Numbered from the stretch's first letter, positions 1-8,837 are shown. The stretch is 64,000 nt of DNA from WQXF01 sp031552825 (GCA_031552825.1 JAVBMD010000037.1:7859-71858); one strand, 5' to 3'. Numbers and translations: made by a program. Notes: generated by a model not told the origin, from the sequence alone.

Positions 1-422
1 GGGTTGCCGAAGTCGGTCAACGCGCGGGGAATATCAGTGGTGGCGGTCCACTCCAGCACAAGGTTGCAGAAATCCCGCTCATACTCGCAGGGCGCGATCA
101 CGATGATATCGCCGGGCCCGATCAGCGCCTTGATGCTCTCCGCCGGGTAGATTTGCCCGAGCCCGGCGTGCAGGCCATAGTTGGTGGTCGGCATGCCCAG
201 CGCCTGCTCAATCCGCGCGGCGCTGACGCCCAGCGCCACGTTGGAGTCCCCCACGACGATGATCTGAGGCTCCTCGATGGACCGGATGCGCGCCTGTTTA
301 TCGTAGGTGGCGTAGGCGTAAGAATCCCCGCGATAGACCCCGATCGAAACCACCGAAAAGGCGATCAAAATCGCCAGCATCAGCGCGCACTTGCCCGCAA
401 AGGCTCCCTTGCTTCGTGGCAT
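1..422 (-). CDS. SGNH/GDSL-like cell-surface acetylation partner (partial, C-terminus outside window)
   Basis: The reading frame is open from an ATG at 420-422 to the window edge, so only about the first 140 residues are present. An N-terminal hydrophobic segment (about residues 10-25, LMLAILIAFSVVSIGV) suggests a signal anchor. It is followed by IIVVGDSNVALG, which matches the block I GDS(N) motif of SGNH hydrolases with the presumed nucleophile Ser. A GGAGG site lies about 8 bases before the ATG. The gene follows the MBOAT gene by 18 bases on the same strand. MBOAT plus SGNH-fold pairs (AlgI with AlgJ/AlgX, PatA with PatB) move acetyl groups across the membrane onto exported glycans, and that is the inferred role. 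The substrate cannot be told, and the catalytic Asp/His block lies outside the window. Confidence 0.7.
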   Translation of the reverse strand, partial: MPRSKGAFAGKCALMLAILIAFSVVSIGVYRGDSYAYATYDKQARIRSIEEPQIIVVGDSNVALGVSAARIEQALGMPTTNYGLHAGLGQIYPAESIKALIGPGDIIVIAPCEYERDFCNLVLEWTATTDIPRALTDFGN

Positions 423-440
423 TTCCCGCACCTCCGGCGA

Positions 441-1919
441 TCAGAATTGAAAATAGATAAAGTCGGTCTGCGCGTATTCGGTGCCATAGATGCCGAAGGC
501 GAGGATCGCCAGCGTAAGCCCCACGTACAGCGCCCAGCGCAACCAAACCGGGCGCGCGGTCAGCAGATCGTAAGGATCCCGGCGGCTGGCGACAGCGTCC
601 TTGATCCACAGCAGCGCCAGCGCGACGGCGCCGACCACCAGATCACGCCGGGACATCAGCGCCAGCAGCCCGGGCAGGCTCATCGTGCTCCATGCCTCGC
701 GCCCGATAGCGGAGACGATGGCCAAGCTGGCGTGAAAATCCTGCACACGAAAGAAGATCCACGCGAAATCCACCAGCACGAAGGTGATCGCGATCTGCGC
801 CCACCGCAGCGCGACGCCGCCCCAATGCGCCCGCCCAAACCAGCGCCGCTTGGCAGGGCGAAGCAAATCGCCGACAATTTGAAACGCGCCGTGCAGCCCG
901 CCCCAAATGATGTAGTTCCAACTGGCGCCGTGCCAAAGCCCGCTGACCAGAAACACGATCAGGATGTTGCGATATCGCTTGACGCGCGAGCAGCGGCTGC
1001 CACCCAGCGGATAGTACAGATAATCGCGGAACCAAGTGCTCAGCGAGATATGCCAGCGCCGCCAGAAGTCCTGAATCGAGGTGGCGAAGTAGGGCTGGCG
1101 GAAGTTCTCCATCAGCGTAAAGCCCATCACCTGCGCCGACCCGATGGCGATCTCGGTGTACCCCGCGAAGTCACAATACACCTGAAAGGCAAACAGCACG
1201 GTGGCCAACAGCAGCTGAAAGCCGGTATGCTGCGCGTACCCGTCGAACACCGGGTTGACGATCAGCGCGATGCGATCGGCGATCATCATTTTCAGGAAAA
1301 AGCCCCACAGCATGCGCAGCATGCCGTGACGAATGCGCGCATAGTCGAATACATGCACTTCGTCGAACTGCCGCATCAGGTTGGGCGAGCGCTCGATGGG
1401 GCCCGCGACCAGCTGCGGGAAAAACGATACGAACAGCGCGTACTTGATGAGGTTGCGCTCGGGCTTCAACTCGCCGCGATACACGTCCATTGTGTAGCTG
1501 AGCGCCTGAAAGGTGTAGAAGGAAATGCCCACCGGCAGCAGCACGTCAAACGACGCGCGCACCTGCGCGAGCCCCAGCGCGGCGGCCGCCGCGTTGATAC
1601 TGTCCAGCGCAAAATGAAAATACTTAAAGAAGAACAGGATCGCCAGGTTCAGGAAAAAGCTGAGGAACACCCACCACTTCTTCTGCCGCGCGGCCTTTTT
1701 CGCATCAGGCAACGCGCCGGAGCGCGCGAGCAAAAGGCCGCTAAGGTAGGTCAAAACCGTGGAAAGCCCCATCAGCAGCGCATAGGTGGCGTTCCAGCAC
1801 ATATAGAAATAGTAGCTCACCGCGAACAGCCACAGGTAACGCCACCGGTGCGGCACGGCAAAATAGATCAGCGTAACGATGGGAAAAAAGATCAGGTATG
1901 AATAGGAATCAAAAAGCAT
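441..1919 (-). CDS. MBOAT family membrane O-acyltransferase (AlgI/PatA-like)
   Basis: 492 residues, the usual size for AlgI/DltB-type MBOAT proteins, with many hydrophobic segments throughout. The family signature is clear: RYLWLFAVSYYFYMCW near the N-terminus, PQLVAGPIERS, FWRRWHISLSTWFRDYLYYP, and LWHGASWNYIIWGGLHG, which holds the conserved membrane histidine. MBOAT proteins of this clade pass acyl groups from a cytoplasmic donor through the membrane to an extracellular acceptor. The next gene on the strand encodes an SGNH-like protein, the usual partner. AGGAG precedes the ATG at good spacing, and an extended -10 (TGGTATGCT on the minus strand, 1984-1992) lies upstream. The glycan acted on is unknown. 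Confidence 0.9.
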   Translation of the reverse strand: MLFDSYSYLIFFPIVTLIYFAVPHRWRYLWLFAVSYYFYMCWNATYALLMGLSTVLTYLSGLLLARSGALPDAKKAARQKKWWVFLSFFLNLAILFFFKYFHFALDSINAAAAALGLAQVRASFDVLLPVGISFYTFQALSYTMDVYRGELKPERNLIKYALFVSFFPQLVAGPIERSPNLMRQFDEVHVFDYARIRHGMLRMLWGFFLKMMIADRIALIVNPVFDGYAQHTGFQLLLATVLFAFQVYCDFAGYTEIAIGSAQVMGFTLMENFRQPYFATSIQDFWRRWHISLSTWFRDYLYYPLGGSRCSRVKRYRNILIVFLVSGLWHGASWNYIIWGGLHGAFQIVGDLLRPAKRRWFGRAHWGGVALRWAQIAITFVLVDFAWIFFRVQDFHASLAIVSAIGREAWSTMSLPGLLALMSRRDLVVGAVALALLWIKDAVASRRDPYDLLTARPVWLRWALYVGLTLAILAFGIYGTEYAQTDFIYFQF

Positions 1920-2022
1920 GTGGCGCTCCTATAACGCCGCGCGGGCGTGATGATACGATGAGGCGATGAGGCGCGTTTCGCCTAGCATACCAGATTTGTG
2001 TGGAAAAAGATAGGCGGGGAGT

Positions 2023-2856
2023 TTATTTCCTCCGCATCGGCAGCGTTACAAAATAAATCCCCGCCGCCACCAGCACCACCGCCGCCCCTGCCGCCGTGTT
2101 CCAATAGTAGGAGGCGATCAGCCCCGCCACGCCGGATACCACCGCGAACAGCACCGACCAGCGCGCATACCCGGCGGCGCTGCGCGCCACATTGCGCGCC
2201 GCCGCCGCGGGCAGGATGAGCAGCGAGTTGATGAGCATCACGCCCACCCAGCGGATCGACAGCATCACCACCACCGCCACCAGCGCCACGAACGCATACT
2301 CGGCGCGCTTGGCCGGGATAGCGCGGCTGGCCGCCAGCGAGGGATTGACGCTGGCCATCAGCAGCGGATTGAACAGCGCCGCCCAGATCACGACCACTGC
2401 CGCCAGCGCAATCGCCAGCAACCGCAAATCGCTCGGGGCGACCGACAGCACGTCGCCCACCAAGTAATTGGCGTACTTGGCGAAGCCGCCACCCTTGGAG
2501 AGCACCACCAGCCCCAGCGCAATGGCAGTGGAAGAAAACACGCTGATTACCGTATCGGGCGAGGCGGAACGCCCCTGCTTGATGCGGGTGATGAGCAGCG
2601 CCGCCAGCACGCCAAAGGCCAGCATGGAGATCATCGGATCGTGTACGCCGAGCAACACGCCCAGCGCGATGCCGGTTAACGCCGAATGCCCCAGCGCGTC
2701 GGAGAAGAAGGCCATTTGATTGTCCACCGCCATGGTGCCCAGCAGGCCGAACATCGGCGTCAGCAGCAGCATGGCCAGCAGCGCGTTCTTCATAAACCCG
2801 TAGCCCAGCCATCCGAAGGGCAGCAGCGCGTCCATCGCGCCATAAAGGATGTTCAT
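2023..2856 (-). CDS. znuB: Zinc ABC transporter, membrane permease
   Basis: 277 residues with about eight hydrophobic helices, typical for ZnuB/MntB-type permeases of the ABC-3 family. The stretch DNQMAFFSDALGHSALTGIALG matches the conserved family segment near the cytoplasmic coupling region. The start overlaps the stop of the ATPase gene by four bases (ATGA type) and has GGAGGGGAG upstream, so the two are translationally coupled. With znuC and znuA immediately upstream it forms the complete importer. ABC-3 permeases serve Zn or Mn. Zinc is preferred here because of the His-rich loop in the binding protein. No clear terminator is visible after the stop. Confidence 0.9.
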   Translation of the reverse strand: MNILYGAMDALLPFGWLGYGFMKNALLAMLLLTPMFGLLGTMAVDNQMAFFSDALGHSALTGIALGVLLGVHDPMISMLAFGVLAALLITRIKQGRSASPDTVISVFSSTAIALGLVVLSKGGGFAKYANYLVGDVLSVAPSDLRLLAIALAAVVVIWAALFNPLLMASVNPSLAASRAIPAKRAEYAFVALVAVVVMLSIRWVGVMLINSLLILPAAAARNVARSAAGYARWSVLFAVVSGVAGLIASYYWNTAAGAAVVLVAAGIYFVTLPMRRK

Positions 2857-3620
2857 ACGCGCTCCCCTCCCCCCTGCCGCAAGGTCGATCCGCCGCCAAA
2901 CTCGCGCCGGAACGCCGCGTCGGCAAACACCGCCCCCGGCGCGCCCTCGGCCAGCACACCGCGATGCAGCAACACCACCCGGTCGGCGTAGCGGCGCACG
3001 ACGTCAAAATCGTGTGAAACCAGCAGGATGGCCAGATGATGCGCACGGCGCAGCTCCGACACCGTTTGATAAAACTGCTCCAGCCCATTGTGATCCACGC
3101 CGGAGACCGGCTCATCGAGGATCAGCAGATCAGGGCTGGGCGTCAGCGCCAGCGCCAGCAGCACGCGCTGCAGTTCGCCGCCGGAAAGCGCGCCCAACCG
3201 CCGATGCATCAGCTCCTCGCAATGGGTCACGCGTAGCGCCCGCTCCGCAGCCTCCCGATCGGCTCGGCTCACGCCCAACCACACCGCGCGGCGCGAAAGC
3301 GCGGCGGTTAAAAAATCCAGCACCGTTACCGGCGCGCTGTGGTCGAACTGCATCTGCTGTGGCACGTAGCCGGTGCGCACGGCGCGCATGATGCTGCCAT
3401 CATGCCGCACATGCCGCACCGCCCCGCGATACGGCAGCTCGCCCAGCAGCGCGCGCAGCAGCGTGGTTTTGCCCGCTCCGTTTGCGCCGATCAACGCCGT
3501 CAGCTCACCGCAGTGGATGTGCAGGTTCACATCGTCGACCAACGCCTGGCCGTCCAACGCCACCGTCACATGCTCCAGCTCGATGCGGCACAGCCCGCAG
3601 GAATGCGCGTGTTGCTCCAT
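2853..3620 (-). CDS. znuC: Zinc ABC transporter, ATP-binding protein
   Basis: 255 residues from the ATG at 3620, which has AGGAGG five bases upstream; the longer open frame to 3707 has no such site. Walker A is GANGAGKT (about residues 45-52), the signature is LSGGELQRVLLALAL, and Walker B is LLILDEPVSGVD. The N-terminus starts MEQHAHSCGLC, two His and two Cys ahead of the ATPase fold, which most ZnuC/MntB ATPases do not have; this could bind metal. It powers uptake through ZnuB of zinc delivered by ZnuA, whose gene ends 22 bases upstream. The znuB start overlaps its stop. Confidence 0.9.
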   Translation of the reverse strand: MEQHAHSCGLCRIELEHVTVALDGQALVDDVNLHIHCGELTALIGANGAGKTTLLRALLGELPYRGAVRHVRHDGSIMRAVRTGYVPQQMQFDHSAPVTVLDFLTAALSRRAVWLGVSRADREAAERALRVTHCEELMHRRLGALSGGELQRVLLALALTPSPDLLILDEPVSGVDHNGLEQFYQTVSELRRAHHLAILLVSHDFDVVRRYADRVVLLHRGVLAEGAPGAVFADAAFRREFGGGSTLRQGGGERV

Positions 3621-3642
3621 TGCAGCCTCCTGAATCCGTGTG

Positions 3643-4575
3643 TTACTCCGCACCAAGCGCGTCCCGCAACGCCGCAAGGTTGCGCTCCATCGCCTGCTCG
3701 TAGGCATCCAACGCCATCGGGCCGGTGACCACCGGGTCGAGGGTGAAGATGCGCGCGCCGGTTTCTTTTGCGATGATCTCTGCGCTGCGGGCCGCGTATT
3801 GCGGCTCCACGAACAGCGGTGGCACCCCGGCGGCCCGCACCGCGTCGACGATCTCCGCCAACTCCCGCGTACCCGGTTCGGTGCCCGGCTCCCGCTCGAT
3901 CACGCCGACGACGCGCAGATCCAGCGCCGCCGCAAAATAAGCGAAGGCCTCATGAAAGGTGAAGATATCGCGCTTGGACGCCCCGGCCAGTTCGTCCGCC
4001 ATACGCTGATGCAGCGCCTGCAGGCGGCCCGCATAGGCCTCAGCATTGGCGGCGTAAGCGGCGGCGTGGAGCGGGTCCAGCTCGGCCAGCGCGCGCGCGA
4101 TGGCGCACACCTGCACAGCGGCGTTGCGCGGATCCACCCATACGTGCGGATTGTGGGCATGCTCGTCGCCGTCGCCATGCACGTGCGCCGCTCCGTCCTC
4201 CTCCAGCAACGCGATCCCCGCGCTCGCCTCGATCACCGGCAATTCCGGGTGCAGCGCGCGCACCTTATCCAGAAACTGCTCCATGCCCGCGCCGTTGACC
4301 ACCAGCACATCGGCCTCCTCCAACGCGCGCAGGTCGCCGGGCAGCAGCTGATAATCGTGCAGGCAGCCCACCTCCGGCGCCGCCATGTTGTGTACCGATA
4401 CGCCGGACACATCCTTGGCGACGTTGGCGGTGAACAGGTACATCGGGTAAAACGAGGTAACGACGCGCAGCGGCGCGCCTTGCGCCCCCGGTTGTCCTGT
4501 GGCGCAGCCCGTGCAGGCGCACAGGCATATGCACACCGCGACGGCCAGCGCCGAAAGCTTTTTCGCGTGATTCAT
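3643..4575 (-). CDS. znuA: Zinc ABC transporter, substrate-binding lipoprotein
   Basis: 310 residues from the ATG at 4575. The N-terminus is a short Lys-containing, hydrophobic and Cys-rich signal (CICLCACTGCATG) fitting a lipoprotein signal peptide, although which Cys is lipidated is not obvious. Family landmarks are VVTSFYPMYLF, CLHDYQLLPGDL, HVWVDPRNA, FHEAFAYFA and FTLDP, which supply the expected His/His/His/Asp metal site. A His-rich acidic loop (AHVHGDGDEHAHNPH) before HVWVDP is characteristic of zinc rather than manganese binding members. The gene starts 7 bases after the deoC stop. An AAGGA element lies about 13 bases upstream, within the end of deoC, which is rather far. Confidence 0.9.
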   Translation of the reverse strand: MNHAKKLSALAVAVCICLCACTGCATGQPGAQGAPLRVVTSFYPMYLFTANVAKDVSGVSVHNMAAPEVGCLHDYQLLPGDLRALEEADVLVVNGAGMEQFLDKVRALHPELPVIEASAGIALLEEDGAAHVHGDGDEHAHNPHVWVDPRNAAVQVCAIARALAELDPLHAAAYAANAEAYAGRLQALHQRMADELAGASKRDIFTFHEAFAYFAAALDLRVVGVIEREPGTEPGTRELAEIVDAVRAAGVPPLFVEPQYAARSAEIIAKETGARIFTLDPVVTGPMALDAYEQAMERNLAALRDALGAE

Positions 4576-4582
4576 TCCGGCA

Positions 4583-5314
4583 TCAATATCCTTCCTTGCC
4601 CAGCGCGCCGGGCGCTTCGGCTTCGCGCAGCATGCCCGCCGCATGGCGGCGCAGCGCCTCCTCCATAATGGCTTCGGTGGCCGATACGCCGCAACGATCC
4701 GCGCCCGCCGCCCTTGCGGACAGCACCGCGTCCAAGTCGCGAATGCCGCCGGAAGCCTTGACGCGCACGTCCGGCGATACGGCGGCGCGCATCAGCCGCA
4801 CATCCTCCACCGTCGCCCCGCCGGTGCCGTAGCCCGTGGAGGTTTTGACGAAATCCGCCCCCGCGCGCTCGCTGAGCTGGCAGGCGGCAATCTTCTGCGC
4901 CTCATCAAGATAGCAGGTCTCCAGAATTACCTTAAGGATCGCGCCGCGCCTGTGCGCCGCCTCGGCCACCGCGCGGACGTCGGCCTCCACATAGGCGTGA
5001 TCCCCGGCCTTCATGCGTCCGATGTTGAGCACCATGTCCAGCTCGGTGCAGCCGTCGTCCAGCGCGCGCTCGGCCTCGAACACCTTCACATCGGTGCGAT
5101 GGGAACCGTGAGGAAAGCCGATCACGGTGCACGCCTTAACTTCGCTGCCGCGCAGCAGCTCGGCTACCAGCGCCATATCCCCCGGCCGCGCGCACACCGA
5201 TGCGGTATTGTATTTCTTGGCGGTTTCGCAACCCTTGCGAATGTCCTCCTGCGTCAAAAACGGTTGCAGGGTGGAATGATCCAGCATTCCGGCGATCATT
5301 TCAGGGGTAAGCAT
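4583..5314 (-). CDS. deoC: Deoxyribose-phosphate aldolase
   Basis: 243 residues, normal for class I DERA enzymes. The enzyme splits 2-deoxyribose 5-phosphate into acetaldehyde and glyceraldehyde 3-phosphate, feeding deoxynucleoside carbon into glycolysis. LDHSTLQPFLTQEDI at the N-terminus, VIGFPHGSH, LDMVLNIG, the Schiff-base region ILETCYLDEAQK, DFVKTSTGY (with the second active-site Lys) and VKASGGIRD are all present. AAGGAGG precedes the ATG. It is the first gene ahead of znuA-znuC-znuB with only 7 bases between, so it appears to share their transcript. No other deoxynucleoside genes are nearby, so the pairing with zinc uptake is unexplained. Confidence 0.95.
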   Translation of the reverse strand: MLTPEMIAGMLDHSTLQPFLTQEDIRKGCETAKKYNTASVCARPGDMALVAELLRGSEVKACTVIGFPHGSHRTDVKVFEAERALDDGCTELDMVLNIGRMKAGDHAYVEADVRAVAEAAHRRGAILKVILETCYLDEAQKIAACQLSERAGADFVKTSTGYGTGGATVEDVRLMRAAVSPDVRVKASGGIRDLDAVLSARAAGADRCGVSATEAIMEEALRRHAAGMLREAEAPGALGKEGY

Positions 5315-5410
5315 GATGATTCCTCCTTGGGTCTTTGCTCTATTGTATCCAACTGAGTTTCGCTATAACTCACAACTTTCAGAATAAACCATTCAACCAA
5401 AAAGCGCAAG

Positions 5411-5441
5411 GAAAAACCCACGGAAGTGCGGTTCCGTGGGT
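5411..5441 (-). terminator. Rho-independent terminator of the liv operon
   Basis: ACCCACGGAA (5416-5425) pairs with TTCCGTGGGT (5432-5441), a perfect 10-bp stem with a 6-base loop. On the minus strand it is followed by TTTTTCC, right after the livF stop at 5450. This separates the liv operon from deoC. Confidence 0.85.
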
Positions 5442-5449
5442 CGGATTTC

Positions 5450-6160
5450 TCAGTGTCCAAGATACGCCTTCTTGATGGCATCGTCGTCCATCAGCTCCTT
5501 GGCATTGCCGCTGCCCACAACGCGCCCGGTCTCCAGCACGTAAGCGCGGTGCGCGATGGAAAGCGCCATGCGCGCGTTCTGCTCCACGAGCAGCACCGTG
5601 GTGCCCGAGTTGTTGACCTCGGTGATGATGCTGAAAATCTCCTTGACCAGAATCGGCGAGAGACCCATCGAGGGCTCATCGAGCATGAGCAATTTGGGGC
5701 GGCTCATCAGCGCGCGCCCCATGGCCAGCATCTGCTGCTCGCCGCCGGAGAGCGTACCCGCCAACTGCTTGCGCCGCTCCTTCAGGCGCGGGAAGCTCAG
5801 GAACACGTGCTCGTATCCGGCCTCGATCTCGGCGCGGTCGTTCGAGATGAACGCGCCCATTTCGAGGTTCTCCATTACCGTCATCTGCTGAAAGATGCGC
5901 CGCCCCTCCGGCACTTGCGCCAAGCCCATCTTGACGATGTTGTGCGGCTCAACGCTGAGCAGGTTGCTGCCCAGATAGGTGATTTCGCCGCTCTTGGGGC
6001 GCAGCAAGCCGGAGATGGCCTTGAGCACCGTGGACTTGCCCGCGCCGTTGGCGCCGATCAGCGTCACGATCTCGCCCTGGTTGACCTCGAAGGTCACGCC
6101 ATGCAGCGCGTGGATCGCGCCGTAGTATACCTCGGTATTCTTGACACTTAGCACCGTCAT
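5450..6160 (-). CDS. livF: Branched-chain amino acid ABC transporter, ATP-binding protein LivF
   Basis: 236 residues, the usual LivF length. Walker A GANGAGKST (about residues 37-45), signature LSGGEQQMLAMGRAL and Walker B LLMLDEPSMGLSP are intact. The VPEGRRIF motif after the Q-loop region is typical of LivF as against LivG. It pairs with the LivG half of the upstream fusion to form the two-ATPase motor of a HAAT-family importer. The ATG is only 6 bases after the fusion gene's TAG, with GGAGG covering the stop, so the two are translationally coupled. A strong terminator follows. Confidence 0.93.
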   Translation of the reverse strand: MTVLSVKNTEVYYGAIHALHGVTFEVNQGEIVTLIGANGAGKSTVLKAISGLLRPKSGEITYLGSNLLSVEPHNIVKMGLAQVPEGRRIFQQMTVMENLEMGAFISNDRAEIEAGYEHVFLSFPRLKERRKQLAGTLSGGEQQMLAMGRALMSRPKLLMLDEPSMGLSPILVKEIFSIITEVNNSGTTVLLVEQNARMALSIAHRAYVLETGRVVGSGNAKELMDDDAIKKAYLGH

Positions 6161-6166
6161 GCCCTC

Positions 6167-7942
6167 CTACTGTCCCAGATACGCGCCGATCACCTTGGGA
6201 TCGTTGCGGACTTGCTCCGGCGAGCCGGAGGCGATGATCTGCCCATAATCCAGCACAACCAACCGCTCGCAGATGCCCATAACCAAGCTCATGTCGTGCT
6301 CGATGAGCAGGATGGCCACGCCGAACCGATCGCGGATGGCACGAATGGTCTCCATCAGCTCCTGCGTTTCGGTGGGGTTCATGCCCGCCGCAGGCTCGTC
6401 CAGCAGCAGCAGCTTGGGGTTGGCGGCCAACGCGCGGGCGATCTCCAGCTTGCGCTGCTGGCCGTAAGGCAGGTTCTTGGCGTCCTTGGCCGCTACGCCG
6501 CCCATGCCGAATACGTGCAGCAGCTCTCTCGCGCGCGCGTCGGCCAGCTTCTCCTCGCGCCAGTGGCGCGGCAGTCGGAAGGTACCCTCGATGGGCGTGG
6601 TCTGCATCTGATTGTGGTAGGCGACCTTGACGTTGTCCAGCACGCTCAGGTTCTTGAACAGGCGGATGTTTTGGAAGGTGCGCGCGATGCCGACCTGCGT
6701 GATATCGTGCGTGGTCAGGCCGACGATGCTCTTGCCGTCCACCTCGATGGTGCCGGTAGTGGGCATGTAGACGTTGGTCAGCAGGTTGAATACAGTGGTC
6801 TTTCCCGCGCCGTTGGGGCCGATCAGGCCGACGATCTCGCCGGGATTGATCTCCAGTTCAAATTCCTGCAGCGCCTTGAGGCCGCCAAACTGAATGCCCA
6901 AGCGGCGCGCTTCGAGCAGCGCAGGCTTGTGCCGCTCGGTAAGCTCCTGCTCCGCTTCCACCGCCAATGCCTCGGCCTCGGGTTTTTTGCGCAGGATCCA
7001 GTCGATGAAGCCGGTCAGCGAAAACTCCTTGGTGCCCAGCAGGCCCGAGGGGCGGAACAGCATCATCAGGATCAGCATCAGCGCGTACACCAGCATCTGA
7101 TAGTCCAGCAGTCCCTTGACCTGGCTGAGCAGCGCGGGCAGCAGCGTCAGCACCGTGGCGGCGCCCACCGCGCCAGTGATGGAACCCATGCCGCCGAGCA
7201 CCACCATGACCAGATACTCGATGGATTTCAGGAAGGAGAAATCCTTGGGCGCGATGACGGTGATGTAGTGCGCATAAAGGCCGCCCGCCACCCCGGCAAA
7301 GAAGGCCGACAGCGTGAAGGCGAAGATCTTGTAGTACGTCGTGGGGATACCCGAGGCCTCGGCAGCCACCGGATCCTCGCGAACCGAGAGAATGGCGCGG
7401 CCGTGGCGCGAGCGCCCCAGCGTAAACATTACCGCCACCACGAGCACCATCACCGCGTACACGTAGGTGAAGGAAGTGGACATCGGGATGCCGCGCAAAC
7501 CCTTTGCGCCGCCGGTGAAAGCGAGGTTGTTGATGAACACGCGGATGATCTCGCCGAAACCCAGCGTGATGATGGCGAGGTAGTCGCCCTTCAGCCGCAG
7601 CGCCGGGATGCCGATAATCAGGCCGAAGATGGCGGCAACCAAACCGCCGACCAGCAAGCTAAGCGGAAAGATTGCGGCGGGGTTTGCGCCCACGTTCAGG
7701 CTGAACAGCGCGGCGGCATACGCGCCCACGCTCATAAACCCGGCATGACCCAGCGCGAGCTGGCCAAGCAGGCCTGTGGTCAAATTCAGGCTGACCGCCA
7801 TAATGATGGCAATGCCCACCGAAAGCAAAATGCCTTGATAATACCGGTTGACCATCCCGCTGCTGAAGAGCAGCATGACCAGCACATAGAGCGCCAGCAC
7901 GGCGATGGCATTGATGATATAGGAACGCAGTTTCTTTTTCAT
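6167..7942 (-). CDS. livM-livG: Branched-chain amino acid ABC transporter: LivM permease fused to LivG ATPase
   Basis: 591 residues carry two normally separate subunits in one frame. Residues 1 to about 305 are a LivM-type permease (LNLTTGLLGQLALGHAGFMSVGAY is split across helices 2-3; GRAILSVREDPVAAEASGI; LGGMGSITGA). A charged linker of about 35 residues follows, rich in Glu and Ala, and then a LivG-type ATPase: Walker A GPNGAGKT at about 375-382, signature LPYGQQRKLEIARAL and Walker B LLLLDEPAAGMNP. No stop or shift interrupts the frame, so this is a true fusion. Similar permease-ATPase fusions occur in some annotated bacterial HAAT systems. It lies between livH and livF and supplies one permease and one ATPase. 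Confidence 0.92.
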   Translation of the reverse strand: MKKKLRSYIINAIAVLALYVLVMLLFSSGMVNRYYQGILLSVGIAIIMAVSLNLTTGLLGQLALGHAGFMSVGAYAAALFSLNVGANPAAIFPLSLLVGGLVAAIFGLIIGIPALRLKGDYLAIITLGFGEIIRVFINNLAFTGGAKGLRGIPMSTSFTYVYAVMVLVVAVMFTLGRSRHGRAILSVREDPVAAEASGIPTTYYKIFAFTLSAFFAGVAGGLYAHYITVIAPKDFSFLKSIEYLVMVVLGGMGSITGAVGAATVLTLLPALLSQVKGLLDYQMLVYALMLILMMLFRPSGLLGTKEFSLTGFIDWILRKKPEAEALAVEAEQELTERHKPALLEARRLGIQFGGLKALQEFELEINPGEIVGLIGPNGAGKTTVFNLLTNVYMPTTGTIEVDGKSIVGLTTHDITQVGIARTFQNIRLFKNLSVLDNVKVAYHNQMQTTPIEGTFRLPRHWREEKLADARARELLHVFGMGGVAAKDAKNLPYGQQRKLEIARALAANPKLLLLDEPAAGMNPTETQELMETIRAIRDRFGVAILLIEHDMSLVMGICERLVVLDYGQIIASGSPEQVRNDPKVIGAYLGQ

Positions 7943-7961
7943 CGCTTACACCGTCCTCGCT

Positions 7962-8837
7962 CTACACTTTTTCGCGGGTACGCTTGCCCAAGATGCCCGA
8001 GGGCTTGACCAGCAGCACCACGATCAGGATGCCGAACACCACCGCGTCCGCCCATTGGGAAGAAATTTTCCACTTGGTCATGCTCTCGGCGACGCCCATC
8101 ACAAAGCCGCCGAGCATCGCGCCGGGCATCACGCCGATGCCGCCGAGCACCGCGGCAATGAAGGCCTTCAGGCCGGGCATGGAGCCCATAAACGGCTCCA
8201 GCTTCGGGTAAGCCGTGCTATAGAGCACCGCGCCGACGACAGCCAGCGCCGAGCCGATCGCGAAGGTGATCGAGATGGTGGTGTTGACGTTGATGCCCAT
8301 CAATTGCGCGGCGCCCATATCCTCGGATACCGCGCGCATCGCCTTGCCCATCTTGGTGTTGCGCACAAAGGCCTGAAGACCCAGCATCAGCACCACCGAT
8401 ACCACGATGGTAATCAGCGTGGTCAACCCTACGCGCACGCCGCCGAATTGGTAGGTTTGCGAGGGCAGAAAGGCCGGGAACTTCTGCGGCGTCGGCGAAA
8501 AGATGAGCTGCGCAAGGTTTTGCAGCAGCAGGCTGATGCCGATGGCGGTAATCAGCGAGGCGATGCGCGGCTGGTTGCGCAGCGGTTTGTACGCCACGCG
8601 CTCGATAAACACGCCCAGCGCGGCGCATGCCAGCATGGTCAGCGGAACCGCCAGCCAGAACGGAAACCCGAGTCTGGAGATCAGCACCATAGTAAGGTAA
8701 GAACCCACCATGATGATATCGCCATGCGCAAAGTTTATCAGCTTGACGATGCCGTACACCATCGTGTACCCCAGCGCGATCAACGCGTAAATGCTGCCCA
8801 CGTGCAGCCCGTTTATGAGCTGATTGACGAAAAGCAT
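7962..8837 (-). CDS. livH: Branched-chain amino acid ABC transporter, permease LivH
   Basis: 291 residues if translation starts at the ATG at 8837, which has GGATGG seven bases upstream. A GTG two codons earlier (8843) is also in frame but sits too close to that element. It is hydrophobic throughout. GSIYALIALGYTMVYGIVKLINFAHGD is the classic LivH opening, and AVSEDMGAAQLMGI matches the coupling-helix region. It pairs with the LivM half of the next gene to form the membrane channel. It lies 164 bases downstream of livK, with a hairpin between them. Confidence 0.92.
   Translation of the reverse strand: MLFVNQLINGLHVGSIYALIALGYTMVYGIVKLINFAHGDIIMVGSYLTMVLISRLGFPFWLAVPLTMLACAALGVFIERVAYKPLRNQPRIASLITAIGISLLLQNLAQLIFSPTPQKFPAFLPSQTYQFGGVRVGLTTLITIVVSVVLMLGLQAFVRNTKMGKAMRAVSEDMGAAQLMGINVNTTISITFAIGSALAVVGAVLYSTAYPKLEPFMGSMPGLKAFIAAVLGGIGVMPGAMLGGFVMGVAESMTKWKISSQWADAVVFGILIVVLLVKPSGILGKRTREKV

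Noticed and set aside
153..1901. Long plus-strand open frame opposite the MBOAT gene
   Set aside because: It is antisense to a clear MBOAT gene; the product is an Arg/His/Gln-rich shadow with no fold, as expected in GC-rich DNA.
6212..8008. 598-codon plus-strand open frame opposite the LivM-LivG fusion
   Set aside because: It is a shadow frame with His/Gln/Arg-rich composition and no start signal; the minus-strand frame has every ABC motif.
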